DNA of 40,889 nucleotides from Candidatus Planktophila sp. (GCA_009691135.1 SHVF01000008.1:1-40889); one strand, 5' to 3'; counted from the stretch's first letter, positions 9,804 to 18,708 are shown. Notes: generated by a model not told the origin, from the sequence alone. A program made the numbers and translations.

Positions 9804-10952
9804 TTAGAGGTTGAGTGAAATTGGATTGAATATATCTGCGATGAGCAGCAATACCGTTAGCAGAGCCAGAATTACAAAGACGACAGTAGTAATAGGTGTA
9901 AGCACTTTCACATCAATGCCGGCAGGCCGCGCTCTGCCACGTAATCTGGCAATGAACGCTCTAATCTCATCGGCAATTGCAACTGCCATATGGCCACCAT
10001 CTAAAGGAAGAATTGGTAGTAAATTAAATAGACCAACAAATATATTAAGGCTGGCAACGATTAGGATAAAAGTTCCAATGCGCTCTGAGATAGATAGTTC
10101 TCCACTGGCGGCTGCTTGACCTGAGACTCGCGCCACACCGACGATACCTACGAGTCCATTCTCATCACGTTTTTCCCCTCCAAAAGTCTGTCCCCAGAGA
10201 GCAGGAATTTTAATTGGTAACTGAACTAACGCCTTAGCAGACGCGGTTGTGAAAGACCAAGTTAACTTTGCAGCAGAAGTTACGGATGTAACGGGGTCAA
10301 GTCGTTTCGTGCCGAATTCATTAATGATGCCAAGTACAAAACGGGATGTACCATCGTCAATATCGGTCATTCGCGGCGCTGCGGTTATTTGCTGTTCATT
10401 ACCATCGCGTTTGATTGTAAATGTCAGATTGCGGCCTTTGGAGTTCCGGATTTTATTTAACTGATCTTGCCAATCGGTTGAACGATCTCCATCTATTGCA
10501 ATGATCTCGTCACCTTTTTGAAAACCAGCTGCCGCGGCTGCGCTATTGGCCGATACGGTATCGATCACTGGAAGAACTTGATTAACACCGACTCCTGCAA
10601 GTAATAGAAGTAGGAGTAAGTAGCCAAGGATAAAATGCAGAAAAGAGCCGGCTCCCAAAACAATTAACTTCTTGGCAGAGCTGGCGAGATAGAAGGCGCG
10701 ATGGGATTCACCATCTGGCATTTCATCATCTGGGGTCATGCCTTCAATGCGGCAGTAACCACCTGCCGGAATCGCTTTAATTCCAAACTCGGTTTCACCG
10801 CGTTGGAGTGACCAGATGCGCTTGCCAAAGCCTAGAAAGAATTCGGATACGCGCATACCGAATCGGCGAGCGGTTAAATAGTGTCCAAATTCGTGCACCA
10901 TCACAGAGAAGAGCAGGGCAAATATAAAGGCCAGAATTCCGAGCAGTTGCAT
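9804..10952 (-). CDS. rseP: RIP metalloprotease RseP/Rip1 (site-2 protease)
   Basis: This membrane-embedded zinc protease cuts anti-sigma factors and other membrane proteins inside the bilayer. The 382-residue protein has the HEFGH zinc motif at residues 20-24 in the first membrane helix, a PDZ domain (about 125-210, with AAAAAGFQKGDEIIAIDG), and the second catalytic motif NLLPILPLDGGHM with Asp318. A final hydrophobic helix ends the protein. The ATG overlaps the dxr stop by one base (TAATG), so the two are translationally coupled. The substrate anti-sigma factor is not in the window. Confidence 0.95.
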   Translation of the reverse strand: MQLLGILAFIFALLFSVMVHEFGHYLTARRFGMRVSEFFLGFGKRIWSLQRGETEFGIKAIPAGGYCRIEGMTPDDEMPDGESHRAFYLASSAKKLIVLGAGSFLHFILGYLLLLLLLAGVGVNQVLPVIDTVSANSAAAAAGFQKGDEIIAIDGDRSTDWQDQLNKIRNSKGRNLTFTIKRDGNEQQITAAPRMTDIDDGTSRFVLGIINEFGTKRLDPVTSVTSAAKLTWSFTTASAKALVQLPIKIPALWGQTFGGEKRDENGLVGIVGVARVSGQAAASGELSISERIGTFILIVASLNIFVGLFNLLPILPLDGGHMAVAIADEIRAFIARLRGRARPAGIDVKVLTPITTVVFVILALLTVLLLIADIFNPISLNL

Positions 10953-12097
10953 TAGCGGGCTACTTTCGAGACGAGTTCGTGAGCTATCTTGCGAGCATCA
11001 TTCTCGATGGCACTGACATCTGCAAGATCGCGCAGCACACCCGCTGATTTCGAACCTAAAGATTGCACAACTTCTTCCACAGTTTCGATAATAGCGGTGA
11101 ATCCAATTTTTTCTGCGATAAAGGCAGCCACACAAACTTCGTTAGCCGCGTTAAATATCGCAGGCAGCCCACCGCCCAAAGTCCCACAACGACGAGCTAA
11201 ATCAATTGCTGGAAAACGCGTCGCATCAATTTGCGCAAAAGTCCAAGTGTGCGAAGTCGACCAATCTATTGCTGCAGTTGCGCCTTTGATGCGGTCCGGA
11301 AAATTTATTGCCAAAGAGATTGGCCCTTTCATATTTGGCGGAGATGCTTGAGCGATTGTCGAGCCATCAACGTATTGCACCATCGAGTGAACTACAGATT
11401 GCGGATGAATTACCGCTTCAATTTGTGAATATGGCATTTCAAATAAGTAATGTGCCTCAATTATTTCCAGCCCCTTGTTGACCAAGGTTGCAGAATTAAT
11501 TGTTACCACCGGCCCCATGAACCATGTTGGATGGTTAAGTGCCTCTGTAACTGTTATGTCGCTGAGATCTGAACGCTCACGAAATGGTCCACCGCTTGCA
11601 GTTAATATCAGTTTGGCAACTTCACTTTTCTTTTCGCCCATCAAGCATTGCCAAAGCGCCGAATGCTCTGAATCAACTGGAAGTAACTGATCAGGTTTGG
11701 CAATCGACATAACTAAATCGCCACCTGCCACAAGTGATTCTTTATTTGCTAAGGCAACTCGATTTCCTACTTTAAGCGCAGCTAACGTGGGGGCAAGCCC
11801 GATTGAGCCAGTAATTGCATTGAGAACTACATCGCAAGTAATCGCTGCAATTTCTGTGGACGCATCGGGCCCATCAATTACTGATGCCTGCGGAAGTGCT
11901 GCTCTGATCACATCAGCATTTTTAATTACACCGATTACGGATACTTTGAATTTCTTAGCCTGCTCAATTAGCGCTTGCGGATTAGTGCCAGCAGCGGTGA
12001 TGGCTACCACACGAAAAAGTGCTGGATTAGCTTCAACAATTTCCAACGCTTGAACTCCGATAGAGCCAGTTGATCCAAGGATTACTAAATCTTTCAT
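10952..12097 (-). CDS. dxr: 1-deoxy-D-xylulose 5-phosphate reductoisomerase
   Basis: Dxr makes MEP from DXP using NADPH, the committed step of the non-mevalonate isoprenoid pathway and the target of fosmidomycin. The product (381 residues) opens with the NADPH-binding loop GSTGSIG at 8-14. It carries the family motifs ALANKESLVAGG, LPVDSEHSA, ILTASGGPFRE, HPTWFMGPVVTINSATLVNKGLE and VIHPQSVVHSMV. Length is normal. It is followed directly by rseP and ispG. Upstream, the usual actinobacterial neighbour rlmN is displaced by the accessory amine-utilisation block. Confidence 0.97.
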   Translation of the reverse strand: MKDLVILGSTGSIGVQALEIVEANPALFRVVAITAAGTNPQALIEQAKKFKVSVIGVIKNADVIRAALPQASVIDGPDASTEIAAITCDVVLNAITGSIGLAPTLAALKVGNRVALANKESLVAGGDLVMSIAKPDQLLPVDSEHSALWQCLMGEKKSEVAKLILTASGGPFRERSDLSDITVTEALNHPTWFMGPVVTINSATLVNKGLEIIEAHYLFEMPYSQIEAVIHPQSVVHSMVQYVDGSTIAQASPPNMKGPISLAINFPDRIKGATAAIDWSTSHTWTFAQIDATRFPAIDLARRCGTLGGGLPAIFNAANEVCVAAFIAEKIGFTAIIETVEEVVQSLGSKSAGVLRDLADVSAIENDARKIAHELVSKVAR

Positions 12098-12113
12098 ATC
12101 GCGTACCTAATTA

Positions 12114-13112
12114 TTAACGATCAAGTAGATTTTGAGTTGGCGAATACGGTGTACCGCTACGACGTTTAGCGATTGCAGAAAGTGCCTCGAGAACTACGCG
12201 GTTTGCCAAAATGGCGGTGATATCGGCAGTATCAAATGGTGGTGCAACTTCGACCACATCAAGTCCAACCACGGGAAGTTCCAAACAGATACGACGAACT
12301 GCTTCAAGAAGTTCGCGACTTGTCATGCCGCCAGGCTCTGGGGTTCCGGTGCCGGGCGCCATACCTGGATCTACAACATCGATATCAACTGAGAGAAAGA
12401 CTCCATCGCAGCCATCTGTCAGGGTTGCAAATGATTCATCGAGCACCGTATTTAATCCGCGGTGATGAATTTCTGTCATCTCATAAGAGCGCATCCCTTG
12501 ATCGCGCATCCAATCAAGAGTTTTACTATCAGGCCAATAGCCACGCAGACCCAATTGCAAGAAACGATCCCCGCGAACCGAACCGCTTTCAATTAAGCGA
12601 CGCATTGGAGTGCCATGACCGATAAGTGCGCCAAATTGATCTTCACCTGTATCGGCATGTGCATCAAAGTGGATCATTGAAATTTTGCCAAGCCCGCGGT
12701 GATTTGCGATACCTGCAACATCGGCTGATGCGATCGAGTGATCTCCACCAAGAATGACTGGGATTTTTCCAGCGCGAGAAATCTTCTCTGTAGCATCTTC
12801 TAAAACTTTAAGGGAGGAAACGAGATCGCCCGGCGGCATCATTAAATCGCCAGCATCATAAACTTTCAGCGCTTTTAAAGCGTCAATACGTAGCGCCAAA
12901 TGTGGGCGCTGCGCATCATGCGGTAAGTAATCCCCGCCACGAATCGCTTGCGGTCCAAACTTGGCACCTGAGCGATGTGATGTTCCTGAATCGATTGGCG
13001 CACCAACAATAATTACATCGGCATCAGAAAATGACTTTGGGTCATCAAGATCGCATTGCCCGATTCCAAGAAAGGTAAAACTTGGCCCATACATGTTGCC
13101 GTGGTTGACCAT
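12114..13112 (-). CDS. speB: Agmatinase-family ureohydrolase
   Basis: The protein belongs to the arginase/agmatinase family, which hydrolyses guanidino compounds to an amine plus urea at a two-manganese site. All six metal ligands are present: His125 in GGDHS, Asp150, His152 and Asp154 in DAHAD, and Asp243 and Asp245 in SVDIDVVDP. The GTGTPEPGG loop fits agmatinase-like members, but guanidinobutyrase and guanidinopropionase share these motifs, so the substrate is not fixed. The frame extends to 13181, overlapping the upstream gene. The ATG at 13110-13112 lies 23 bases after that gene's stop and gives 332 residues of normal architecture. Its neighbours (amine oxidoreductase, Pot importer, aminoaldehyde dehydrogenase) point to polyamine or guanidine catabolism. 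Confidence 0.88.
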   Translation of the reverse strand: MVNHGNMYGPSFTFLGIGQCDLDDPKSFSDADVIIVGAPIDSGTSHRSGAKFGPQAIRGGDYLPHDAQRPHLALRIDALKALKVYDAGDLMMPPGDLVSSLKVLEDATEKISRAGKIPVILGGDHSIASADVAGIANHRGLGKISMIHFDAHADTGEDQFGALIGHGTPMRRLIESGSVRGDRFLQLGLRGYWPDSKTLDWMRDQGMRSYEMTEIHHRGLNTVLDESFATLTDGCDGVFLSVDIDVVDPGMAPGTGTPEPGGMTSRELLEAVRRICLELPVVGLDVVEVAPPFDTADITAILANRVVLEALSAIAKRRSGTPYSPTQNLLDR

Positions 13113-13135
13113 TGCTAAAGGATAGGCGTAAATCT

Positions 13136-14548
13136 TTAAGAATCGAAACCAAGCCCGAGCGAATCCAGGAGTTTGAGCCAAAGGTTGCGCTTGCCATTGT
13201 TCTCATCGGCTTTATTTATCGACCATTGCGTAAGGCGAATGAAAATGAATCTAAATGGCTCGGGGGGAAACGGCATTGGTTTTGTGCGCACCATGCGCAA
13301 CTGAGTGCGCTCATTAGCAACGCCATCGAGTAGATCCAACATCACCTGCGCGCCAAAGCGGGTGGAACCAACTCCTAAACCTGTGTATCCCAATACATAT
13401 GCGACGCGACCTTTATATGCGGTGCCCCAGAAAGGTGAGAATCGCGAACATGTATCAATTGCTCCGCCCCAACCGTGTGTGAATTTAATTCCTTTTAATT
13501 GCGGGAATGTTTCTAGAAATGCTTCTGCAAGATGGGCATAAGTTTGGGCATCGGTTTCATATTCCAGACGCACTTTCCCACGGAAGTTATAGATTGCATC
13601 GTAACCGCCCCAGAGAATTTCATTATCTTTAGTAAGACGGTAATAGTGGAACTGATTGCCGGCATCAGATAGCCCTTCACGATTGCTCCAACCTATAGAT
13701 TCGAACTGCTGTGAGGTAAGTGGCTCAGTTACTAATTGGAAGTCATAGACAGGTATTACGTATTTGTGCGCACGTTTAATAAGTGATTTGAAAACATTTG
13801 TTGCCAGAGCAACCTTTGTCGCATAAACGCTGCCATATTGGGTGTAAACAATCATTCCGCTATTCGTGTGTTCCAGACGATCCACATGAGAATTCTCAAA
13901 TATTTTTACACCAAGGCTGATACATGCTCGCTCTAAACCCCAAACTAGACGAGCTGGGTCAACGAGTGCGGTGCCATCTGGATCCCAGAGCGCGCCCTTG
14001 TAGATCGGGGATTTAATTCGAGCTTGTATCTGCTCTTGGCTAAGAAGTTCTACATTATCGCCAAATGAATTTCGCAATTCGGCTTCTTCTTTAATGCCTT
14101 TCATCTGCCAATCTTCTAGAGCAACACGCAACTCACCATTCCACTCAAAATCACATTCAATTGCGTATTTGGAAACTGTTGCTTCAATGGCATCTAAATT
14201 CTCACGCCCAAGACGCTCGATTATCGCCATCTCATCTTTAAATCTGCTATAGCCATTCATAAATCCATGGGTTAGTGAGTAGCTGCAAAAACCGCCATTT
14301 CGACCAGATGCGCCCGCACCTGTTTCGCGTTGTTCGACCAAAACGACTTCGCGTTCTGGATTTGCTTCCTTGGCTAATAAGGCTGTCCATAAACCGGTGT
14401 AACCAGCGCCAACAATGCAAAGGTCTGCCGTCACATCGCCAACTAGTGATGGGTGCGGCATTGGTTCTAGTGGGTCTTCATCCAACCAATAAAGCTGGGG
14501 TTGCATATGCGATAAATGTTTTAGAATCGATGGGTCGATGGTCGCCAT
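13136..14548 (-). CDS. FAD-dependent amine oxidoreductase (PuuB/DadA-like)
   Basis: This flavoprotein of about 470 residues has an N-terminal Rossmann motif VGAGYTG near residue 47 followed by LVEQRETGAGASGRNGGF, typical of the DAO fold of D-amino-acid dehydrogenases and gamma-glutamylputrescine oxidase. A second signature, VLGYTGLGVGSTRFGAQVMLDLL, closes the FAD site near the C-terminus. The likely reaction is oxidative deamination of an amine to an aldehyde, matching the aldehyde dehydrogenase encoded nearby. The substrate could be putrescine, agmatine or a conjugate. Start: GTG at 14551 immediately precedes an ATG at 14548, which I use. No good ribosome-binding site is visible, and two palindromes lie just upstream. 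Confidence 0.87.
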   Translation of the reverse strand: MATIDPSILKHLSHMQPQLYWLDEDPLEPMPHPSLVGDVTADLCIVGAGYTGLWTALLAKEANPEREVVLVEQRETGAGASGRNGGFCSYSLTHGFMNGYSRFKDEMAIIERLGRENLDAIEATVSKYAIECDFEWNGELRVALEDWQMKGIKEEAELRNSFGDNVELLSQEQIQARIKSPIYKGALWDPDGTALVDPARLVWGLERACISLGVKIFENSHVDRLEHTNSGMIVYTQYGSVYATKVALATNVFKSLIKRAHKYVIPVYDFQLVTEPLTSQQFESIGWSNREGLSDAGNQFHYYRLTKDNEILWGGYDAIYNFRGKVRLEYETDAQTYAHLAEAFLETFPQLKGIKFTHGWGGAIDTCSRFSPFWGTAYKGRVAYVLGYTGLGVGSTRFGAQVMLDLLDGVANERTQLRMVRTKPMPFPPEPFRFIFIRLTQWSINKADENNGKRNLWLKLLDSLGLGFDS

Positions 14549-14554
14549 CACGTT

Positions 14555-14573
14555 TTTCCGGAAATACCGGAAA
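14555..14573. promoter_or_regulatory. Interrupted palindrome, putative operator
   Basis: A 19-base perfect inverted repeat, TTTCCGG-AAATA-CCGGAAA, lies 6 bases upstream of the ATG of the FAD oxidoreductase gene. Seven-base arms with a five-base spacer are the size of a binding site for a dimeric repressor such as TetR, LacI or GntR family members. It is too short and lacks a T-run, so it is not a terminator. No regulator is encoded in the window, so the partner is unknown. Confidence 0.5.
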
Positions 14574-14587
14574 TCACCTCTGCAATT

Positions 14588-14599
14588 ACTACTAGTAGT
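14588..14599. promoter_or_regulatory. 12-base perfect palindrome with adjacent TATA-like element
   Basis: ACTACTAGTAGT is a perfect palindrome 14 bases from the TTTCCGG repeat, in the 61-base gap between potC and the oxidoreductase gene. On the minus strand it is preceded by TAATATAT, which overlaps the potC stop and could serve as a -10 element. The arrangement suggests an internal promoter with two operator-like sites. This rests on pattern only. Confidence 0.4.
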
Positions 14600-14609
14600 T
14601 GTCTATATA

Positions 14610-15446
14610 TTAGCGTGCTTTGCGGCGATTAACGAACTGCCCCGCTATAACAATTGCCAGGGCGAGGAAAAACATGCCAGAACCAATTACATTTGCTTGA
14701 GCAGGAATTCCGCGAGCCGCTGCGGTATAAACGAACTTTGGAAAAGTAATAACTGTTCCAGAGTTGAAATTTGTAATAATAAAGTCATCAAAGGAAAGGC
14801 TAAATGCCAAGAGCGCAGCTCCTGCGATTCCAGGGGCGACAAGTGGCAACGTCACACGGCGGAAAGTTTGAAATTCATTTGCGTATAGATCCATCGCCGC
14901 TTGTTCTAGCCGGGGATCAAGGCTGGCGATACGTGCCTTTACGGTGACAACAACGAATGAAATACAGAACATCACATGTGCGATAACAGTTGGCCAGAAA
15001 CCAGGATTAATTTTAAAGACTAAGAAAAGTGAGAGAAGGGAGGCACCAAGAACAATTTCCGGAGTTGCCATTGGCAAGAAAATCAGTAAGTTTGAGGTTG
15101 AACGCCCTTTAAATTTATGGCGGCCGATTGCAAAGGCGATCATTGTTCCCAAGATTGTTGAGAAAATCGTGGCTAGAAGACCGATTTTTATAGAGTTTGC
15201 CAGAGCGTTGCAGACTTCAGGGGCACCACATGGATTCTTCCAGTTATCGAGTGTAAAACCCTTCCAGATTAAGTTGCTCTTACCCGAGTCATTAAATGAA
15301 AAGGCAAATGTGTATGCCACTGGAATGAATAGGTAAGTAAATGCCAAAACCATATATACGCGAATTAAATTACGGCCAAACCAACGTTGGAAACGAGCAG
15401 TCAGTGGAATGATCGGGATCGTGGCATCGGCAATTTTCTTACTCAT
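14610..15446 (-). CDS. potC: Pot-type ABC transporter permease (PotC-like)
   Basis: This is one of the two inner-membrane permeases of a spermidine/putrescine-type importer. The 278-residue protein has about six membrane helices. It contains the EAA-loop signature that docks on the ATPase (MDLYANEFQTFRRVTLPLVAPGIAGAALLAFSLSFDDFIITNF), and the SFDDF element is typical of PotC. Its ATG overlaps the potB stop by four bases (ATGA). It is the last gene of potD-A-B-C. Exact substrate cannot be read; putrescine, spermidine, agmatine or a related cation are candidates. Confidence 0.92.
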   Translation of the reverse strand: MSKKIADATIPIIPLTARFQRWFGRNLIRVYMVLAFTYLFIPVAYTFAFSFNDSGKSNLIWKGFTLDNWKNPCGAPEVCNALANSIKIGLLATIFSTILGTMIAFAIGRHKFKGRSTSNLLIFLPMATPEIVLGASLLSLFLVFKINPGFWPTVIAHVMFCISFVVVTVKARIASLDPRLEQAAMDLYANEFQTFRRVTLPLVAPGIAGAALLAFSLSFDDFIITNFNSGTVITFPKFVYTAAARGIPAQANVIGSGMFFLALAIVIAGQFVNRRKAR

Positions 15447-16291
15447 ACCAATTCCTCCGTTCCAGCTTTACGAATATAAATGGTAACTAGAATCAAAATT
15501 GCAGCCATCAGCGTGAAAGAAAGCGCTGCTGCAGTTGGATAATCCACAATTTTAAAGTAACGCGATTCAATGACGTTACCGATCATCTTGGTATTTGGGC
15601 TACCTAAGATTGCCGCGTTTACATAATCGCCCGCTGCCGGAATGAAAGTCAGCAGAGTGCCTGCAACTACACCAGGCATGGAAAGTGGAAGAGTAACTTT
15701 ACGAAAAGTAGTAAATCCATTGGCATAAAGATCCCCCGATGCTTCCAGGGTTCGTGGATCAATGCGATCGATTGAGGCAAATAGTGGCAGCGTCATGAAT
15801 GGCAAGAAGTTATATGTCATACCCATTACTACGGCAAAGGCAGTTGAAGTCAGGGTGGTGCTATCACTGATTATTCCGATGTTGCGCAGAGTTGGAACAA
15901 CAAATCCTTCTTCACCAAGAATTTGCTTCCAGGCCACGGTACGAAGCAAAAAGGAAGTAAAAAATGGCGCCACAACCAAGACCAGGAAGAAGTTCTTGTA
16001 CTTGCCGGACTTGAAGGCAATGGCATATGCCAGAGGGTATGAAATTGCCAGCGCCAACAGAGTTGCGATCAGCGCATAAACGAATGAGCGGCCGAACTGT
16101 TCTTTATTTTCAACAAAGGCATCAATATAGTTTTGAAAACGAAAGGTTTGTTCGTATTGGCCGGTATCTCCCCCACCGACTGCAGTCTGTGTTGAAGTCT
16201 GCGCCAGATTTAAGATTGGCAAGATGAAAAATACAAACAGAAAACCAAAACCTGGCAACAAAAGCAGGTACGGGGTGCGTATCTTTCCCAT
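15443..16291 (-). CDS. potB: Pot-type ABC transporter permease (PotB-like)
   Basis: This is the partner permease of the importer: 282 residues and about six membrane helices. The EAA-loop signature is SGDLYANGFTTFRKVTLPLSMPGVVAGTLLTFIPAAGDYVNAAILG, and FIPAxGDYV is characteristic of the PotB branch. It starts with ATG 13 bases after the potA stop and overlaps potC by four bases. It acts in the cytoplasmic membrane as a heterodimer with PotC, powered by PotA and fed by the PotD lipoprotein. Confidence 0.92.
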   Translation of the reverse strand: MGKIRTPYLLLLPGFGFLFVFFILPILNLAQTSTQTAVGGGDTGQYEQTFRFQNYIDAFVENKEQFGRSFVYALIATLLALAISYPLAYAIAFKSGKYKNFFLVLVVAPFFTSFLLRTVAWKQILGEEGFVVPTLRNIGIISDSTTLTSTAFAVVMGMTYNFLPFMTLPLFASIDRIDPRTLEASGDLYANGFTTFRKVTLPLSMPGVVAGTLLTFIPAAGDYVNAAILGSPNTKMIGNVIESRYFKIVDYPTAAALSFTLMAAILILVTIYIRKAGTEELV

Positions 16292-16304
16292 CGAATTCTT
16301 TAAC

Positions 16305-17453
16305 TTACTCTTCGTCTGGATCTTCAGGATTTACTTCAGAGCCGGCGGTTACATCTTCATCTCCGCGCAGCGCAAATGTGAAGACAGGCGCCCATGAAAT
16401 ATTGACGGCATCTCCCTTGTTAAATGGAGCAACTCCATCGTCATTTTGCTCAAAGACCATTAACTCTTGGCCCCAAGGCATCTCAACTTGGTACTGAGTT
16501 GATACACCGATGTATGAAACATCTTCGATGCGGCCACCCGTTAGAACGTTTCCATTTACTGGGGTGTTTAGCAAAGAGATACGGAATTTTTCGGGACGAA
16601 TGCCGACATAGATCGAATTATCAACGGCATGTGAACGACTTTTAGGAAGTGAGATTTTCTGACCAAAAACATCTGCAATAAGTGAATCACCATCATTTCC
16701 AGAAATCGTTCCCTTAATTAGATTTGATTGACCAAGGAAGTTGGCAACAAATGCTGTCTCAGGATCGTCATATAGATCAGCTGGAGATCCCATTTGTTCA
16801 ATCTTTCCTTCGTTCATCACTGCGATGGTGTCGGCCATTGTCATGGCTTCTTCTTGATCGTGAGTTACGTGAACGAAAGTCAGACCAACTTCCTTTTGAA
16901 TCCACTTAAGTTCAATCTGCATTTGGCGTCGCAGCTTTAGATCTAAAGCACCAAGCGGTTCATCGAGAAGCAACAACGCCGGACGGTTAACAATGGCGCG
17001 AGCAAGTGCGATGCGCTGTTGTTGGCCTCCAGATAGCTGAGTTGGCTTACGACCTGCAAGATGCGGAAGTTCAACCAAGTTAAGAACTTTATTTACTTCT
17101 GCATCAACATCTTTAATACCGCGACGGCGAAGACCGAAGGCGATATTTTCAAAGATAGTTAGGTGCGGAAATAACGCATAGTTCTGAAAAACGGTATTGA
17201 TAGGACGTTGGTATGGCTTGGTTGTTGTGATATCTGTTTGGCCCAGGTGAATGCTTCCAACGGTTGGTTCCTCTAACCCTGCGATCATTCGCAAAGTTGT
17301 GGTTTTGCCGCAACCTGAAGGACCAAGGAGCGCGAAGAATGAACCCTTTGGAATCGTTAGTGAGAGATCATCTACCGCTTTGAAGTCACCATACTCTTTG
17401 GTGATTCTTGTAAGTATTAAATCTCCACGTGCAGAACTAGCATCAAAAGACAC
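16305..17453 (-). CDS. potA: Pot-type ABC transporter ATP-binding protein
   Basis: This is the ATPase of the importer (382 residues). It has a Walker A motif GPSGCGKTT at 44-52, Q-loop Gln90, signature LSGGQQQR at 140-147, Walker B LLLLDEP at 160-166, the switch His in HVTHDQEEAMTMAD, and a C-terminal TOBE-like domain with YVGIRPEK, as in PotA. The GTG start at 17451-17453 directly abuts the potD stop, so translation is probably coupled. An acidic C-terminal tail follows the TOBE region. Confidence 0.95.
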   Translation of the reverse strand: MSFDASSARGDLILTRITKEYGDFKAVDDLSLTIPKGSFFALLGPSGCGKTTTLRMIAGLEEPTVGSIHLGQTDITTTKPYQRPINTVFQNYALFPHLTIFENIAFGLRRRGIKDVDAEVNKVLNLVELPHLAGRKPTQLSGGQQQRIALARAIVNRPALLLLDEPLGALDLKLRRQMQIELKWIQKEVGLTFVHVTHDQEEAMTMADTIAVMNEGKIEQMGSPADLYDDPETAFVANFLGQSNLIKGTISGNDGDSLIADVFGQKISLPKSRSHAVDNSIYVGIRPEKFRISLLNTPVNGNVLTGGRIEDVSYIGVSTQYQVEMPWGQELMVFEQNDDGVAPFNKGDAVNISWAPVFTFALRGDEDVTAGSEVNPEDPDEE

Positions 17454-18629
17454 TTAGTTGCCGGCGGCCTTCTGGAAAGCCTCGGTCCATGCAGTTTCTT
17501 CAGTAGGTGTGAGTGAACGGAAGACGCTCAAATTCTTCATCGTTGCCTCACTTGGGAAGATGTATTCACTCTTAGCCAGATCCGGATCAATCTTCTCCAT
17601 TTCGGCCTGTGCGCCCTTAACTGGAGTTACGTAGTTAACGTATGCGGCAACTTCAGCGGCAATCGCTGGGTCGTAGTACCAATTGATTAGCTTTTCAGCA
17701 CTTGCTTTCGCTTCTGGTGTAGCAGTTGATGGAATCATCATATTGTCACCAGAAATTGTGCCACCTGATTCTGGAATTGCGAAGTCAAACTTGCCTTCAT
17801 TTTCTGAAGCCAAGATAAACATATCGCCAGACCAACCAATGACTGCAGTTGCATCCCCTGAAGTGAGGTCTTCAGCGTATTCATTACCCTTAACGCCGCG
17901 GATCCATCCATCTGAGATCTTCTTGGCCATGAAATCAACTGCGTTCATGTACTGATCTTCAGTAACTGTTGCAGGATCAGCGCCTTGCGCAAGTAGAATA
18001 ATTCCGATTGTGTCGCGAAGTTCTGAAAGTACAACGATCTTTCCCTTGTTAGCAGGTGCGAAGAGATCATCGAGTGTGCGAATTCCCTTAGGGTTCTTTG
18101 CAGTGTTCCAACCGAAACCGCCCATGATGCCTTGCCAAGTAAGTGTTGATTCGCGGCTTGGATCATATGAAGGCGACGCGAGAGTGTCGAGAATGTTTGT
18201 TTTATTTGGAATGTTTGCTGCATCAAATTTTTGTGCATATCCCAGACGAATCCAACGTGCTGCCATCCAGTCAGTTGGGCAGACCAAGTCATAACCAATA
18301 TCTTCATTTAACTTTAGCTGTGCTTGTACCTTGCCAAAAAATTCATCGTTATCGTTGTAATCTTCAAAATACTTAACTTCAATACCTGTTGATTCGGTGA
18401 ACTTATCAATTGTTGGATAAGTCTTACCTGCTTCATCGAAATCTAAATAGAGTGGCCAGTTACCCCAACGAACTAACTCACCGGAAGCGGCTCCGTCGCC
18501 ACTTGATCCACAAGCTGCGAGCGCGCCAGCAGCGCCAACGCCACCGATACCTGCAAGAACTGCGCGGCGTGAAACACGCGCATTAATAATTGAACGTGCT
18601 TCTGGTGATAGAGGTGATTTCTTAGCCAT
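17454..18629 (-). CDS. potD: Polyamine-type ABC substrate-binding lipoprotein
   Basis: This is the solute-binding protein of the Pot importer. From the ATG at 18627-18629 it has a twin-arginine pair (Arg21-Arg22), a hydrophobic stretch and a lipobox LAAC with Cys40. This indicates Tat export and anchoring as a lipoprotein on the outer face of the membrane. The mature part matches the PotD/PotF fold (YFEDYNDNDEFFGKVQAQL, YDLVCPTDWMAARW, VIGWSGDMF). The frame opens 102 bases earlier, but AAGGAG nine bases before this ATG decides the start. It is the first gene of the transporter operon and carries its own promoter-like region. Confidence 0.93.
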   Translation of the reverse strand: MAKKSPLSPEARSIINARVSRRAVLAGIGGVGAAGALAACGSSGDGAASGELVRWGNWPLYLDFDEAGKTYPTIDKFTESTGIEVKYFEDYNDNDEFFGKVQAQLKLNEDIGYDLVCPTDWMAARWIRLGYAQKFDAANIPNKTNILDTLASPSYDPSRESTLTWQGIMGGFGWNTAKNPKGIRTLDDLFAPANKGKIVVLSELRDTIGIILLAQGADPATVTEDQYMNAVDFMAKKISDGWIRGVKGNEYAEDLTSGDATAVIGWSGDMFILASENEGKFDFAIPESGGTISGDNMMIPSTATPEAKASAEKLINWYYDPAIAAEVAAYVNYVTPVKGAQAEMEKIDPDLAKSEYIFPSEATMKNLSVFRSLTPTEETAWTEAFQKAAGN

Positions 18630-18668
18630 GTTTGTGGGCTCCTTTTTTGCCGGAACAAGGGACGGTTG

Positions 18669-18708
18669 TGCAGGGCTCATTATGTAACGCAATTGCCCTG
18701 CAAGCCAA
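18669..18708 (-). promoter_or_regulatory. Candidate potD promoter with flanking inverted repeat
   Basis: On the minus strand TTGGCT (18703-18708) and CATAAT (18679-18684) are separated by 18 bases, a plausible -35/-10 pair 50 bases ahead of the potD start. An inverted repeat with perfect eight-base arms, TGCAGGGC (18669-18676) and GCCCTGCA (18695-18702), encloses the -10 box. The half-sites are 26 bases apart centre to centre, about 2.5 helical turns. This looks like an operator controlling the importer. Neither the sigma factor nor the repressor is known. Confidence 0.5.
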
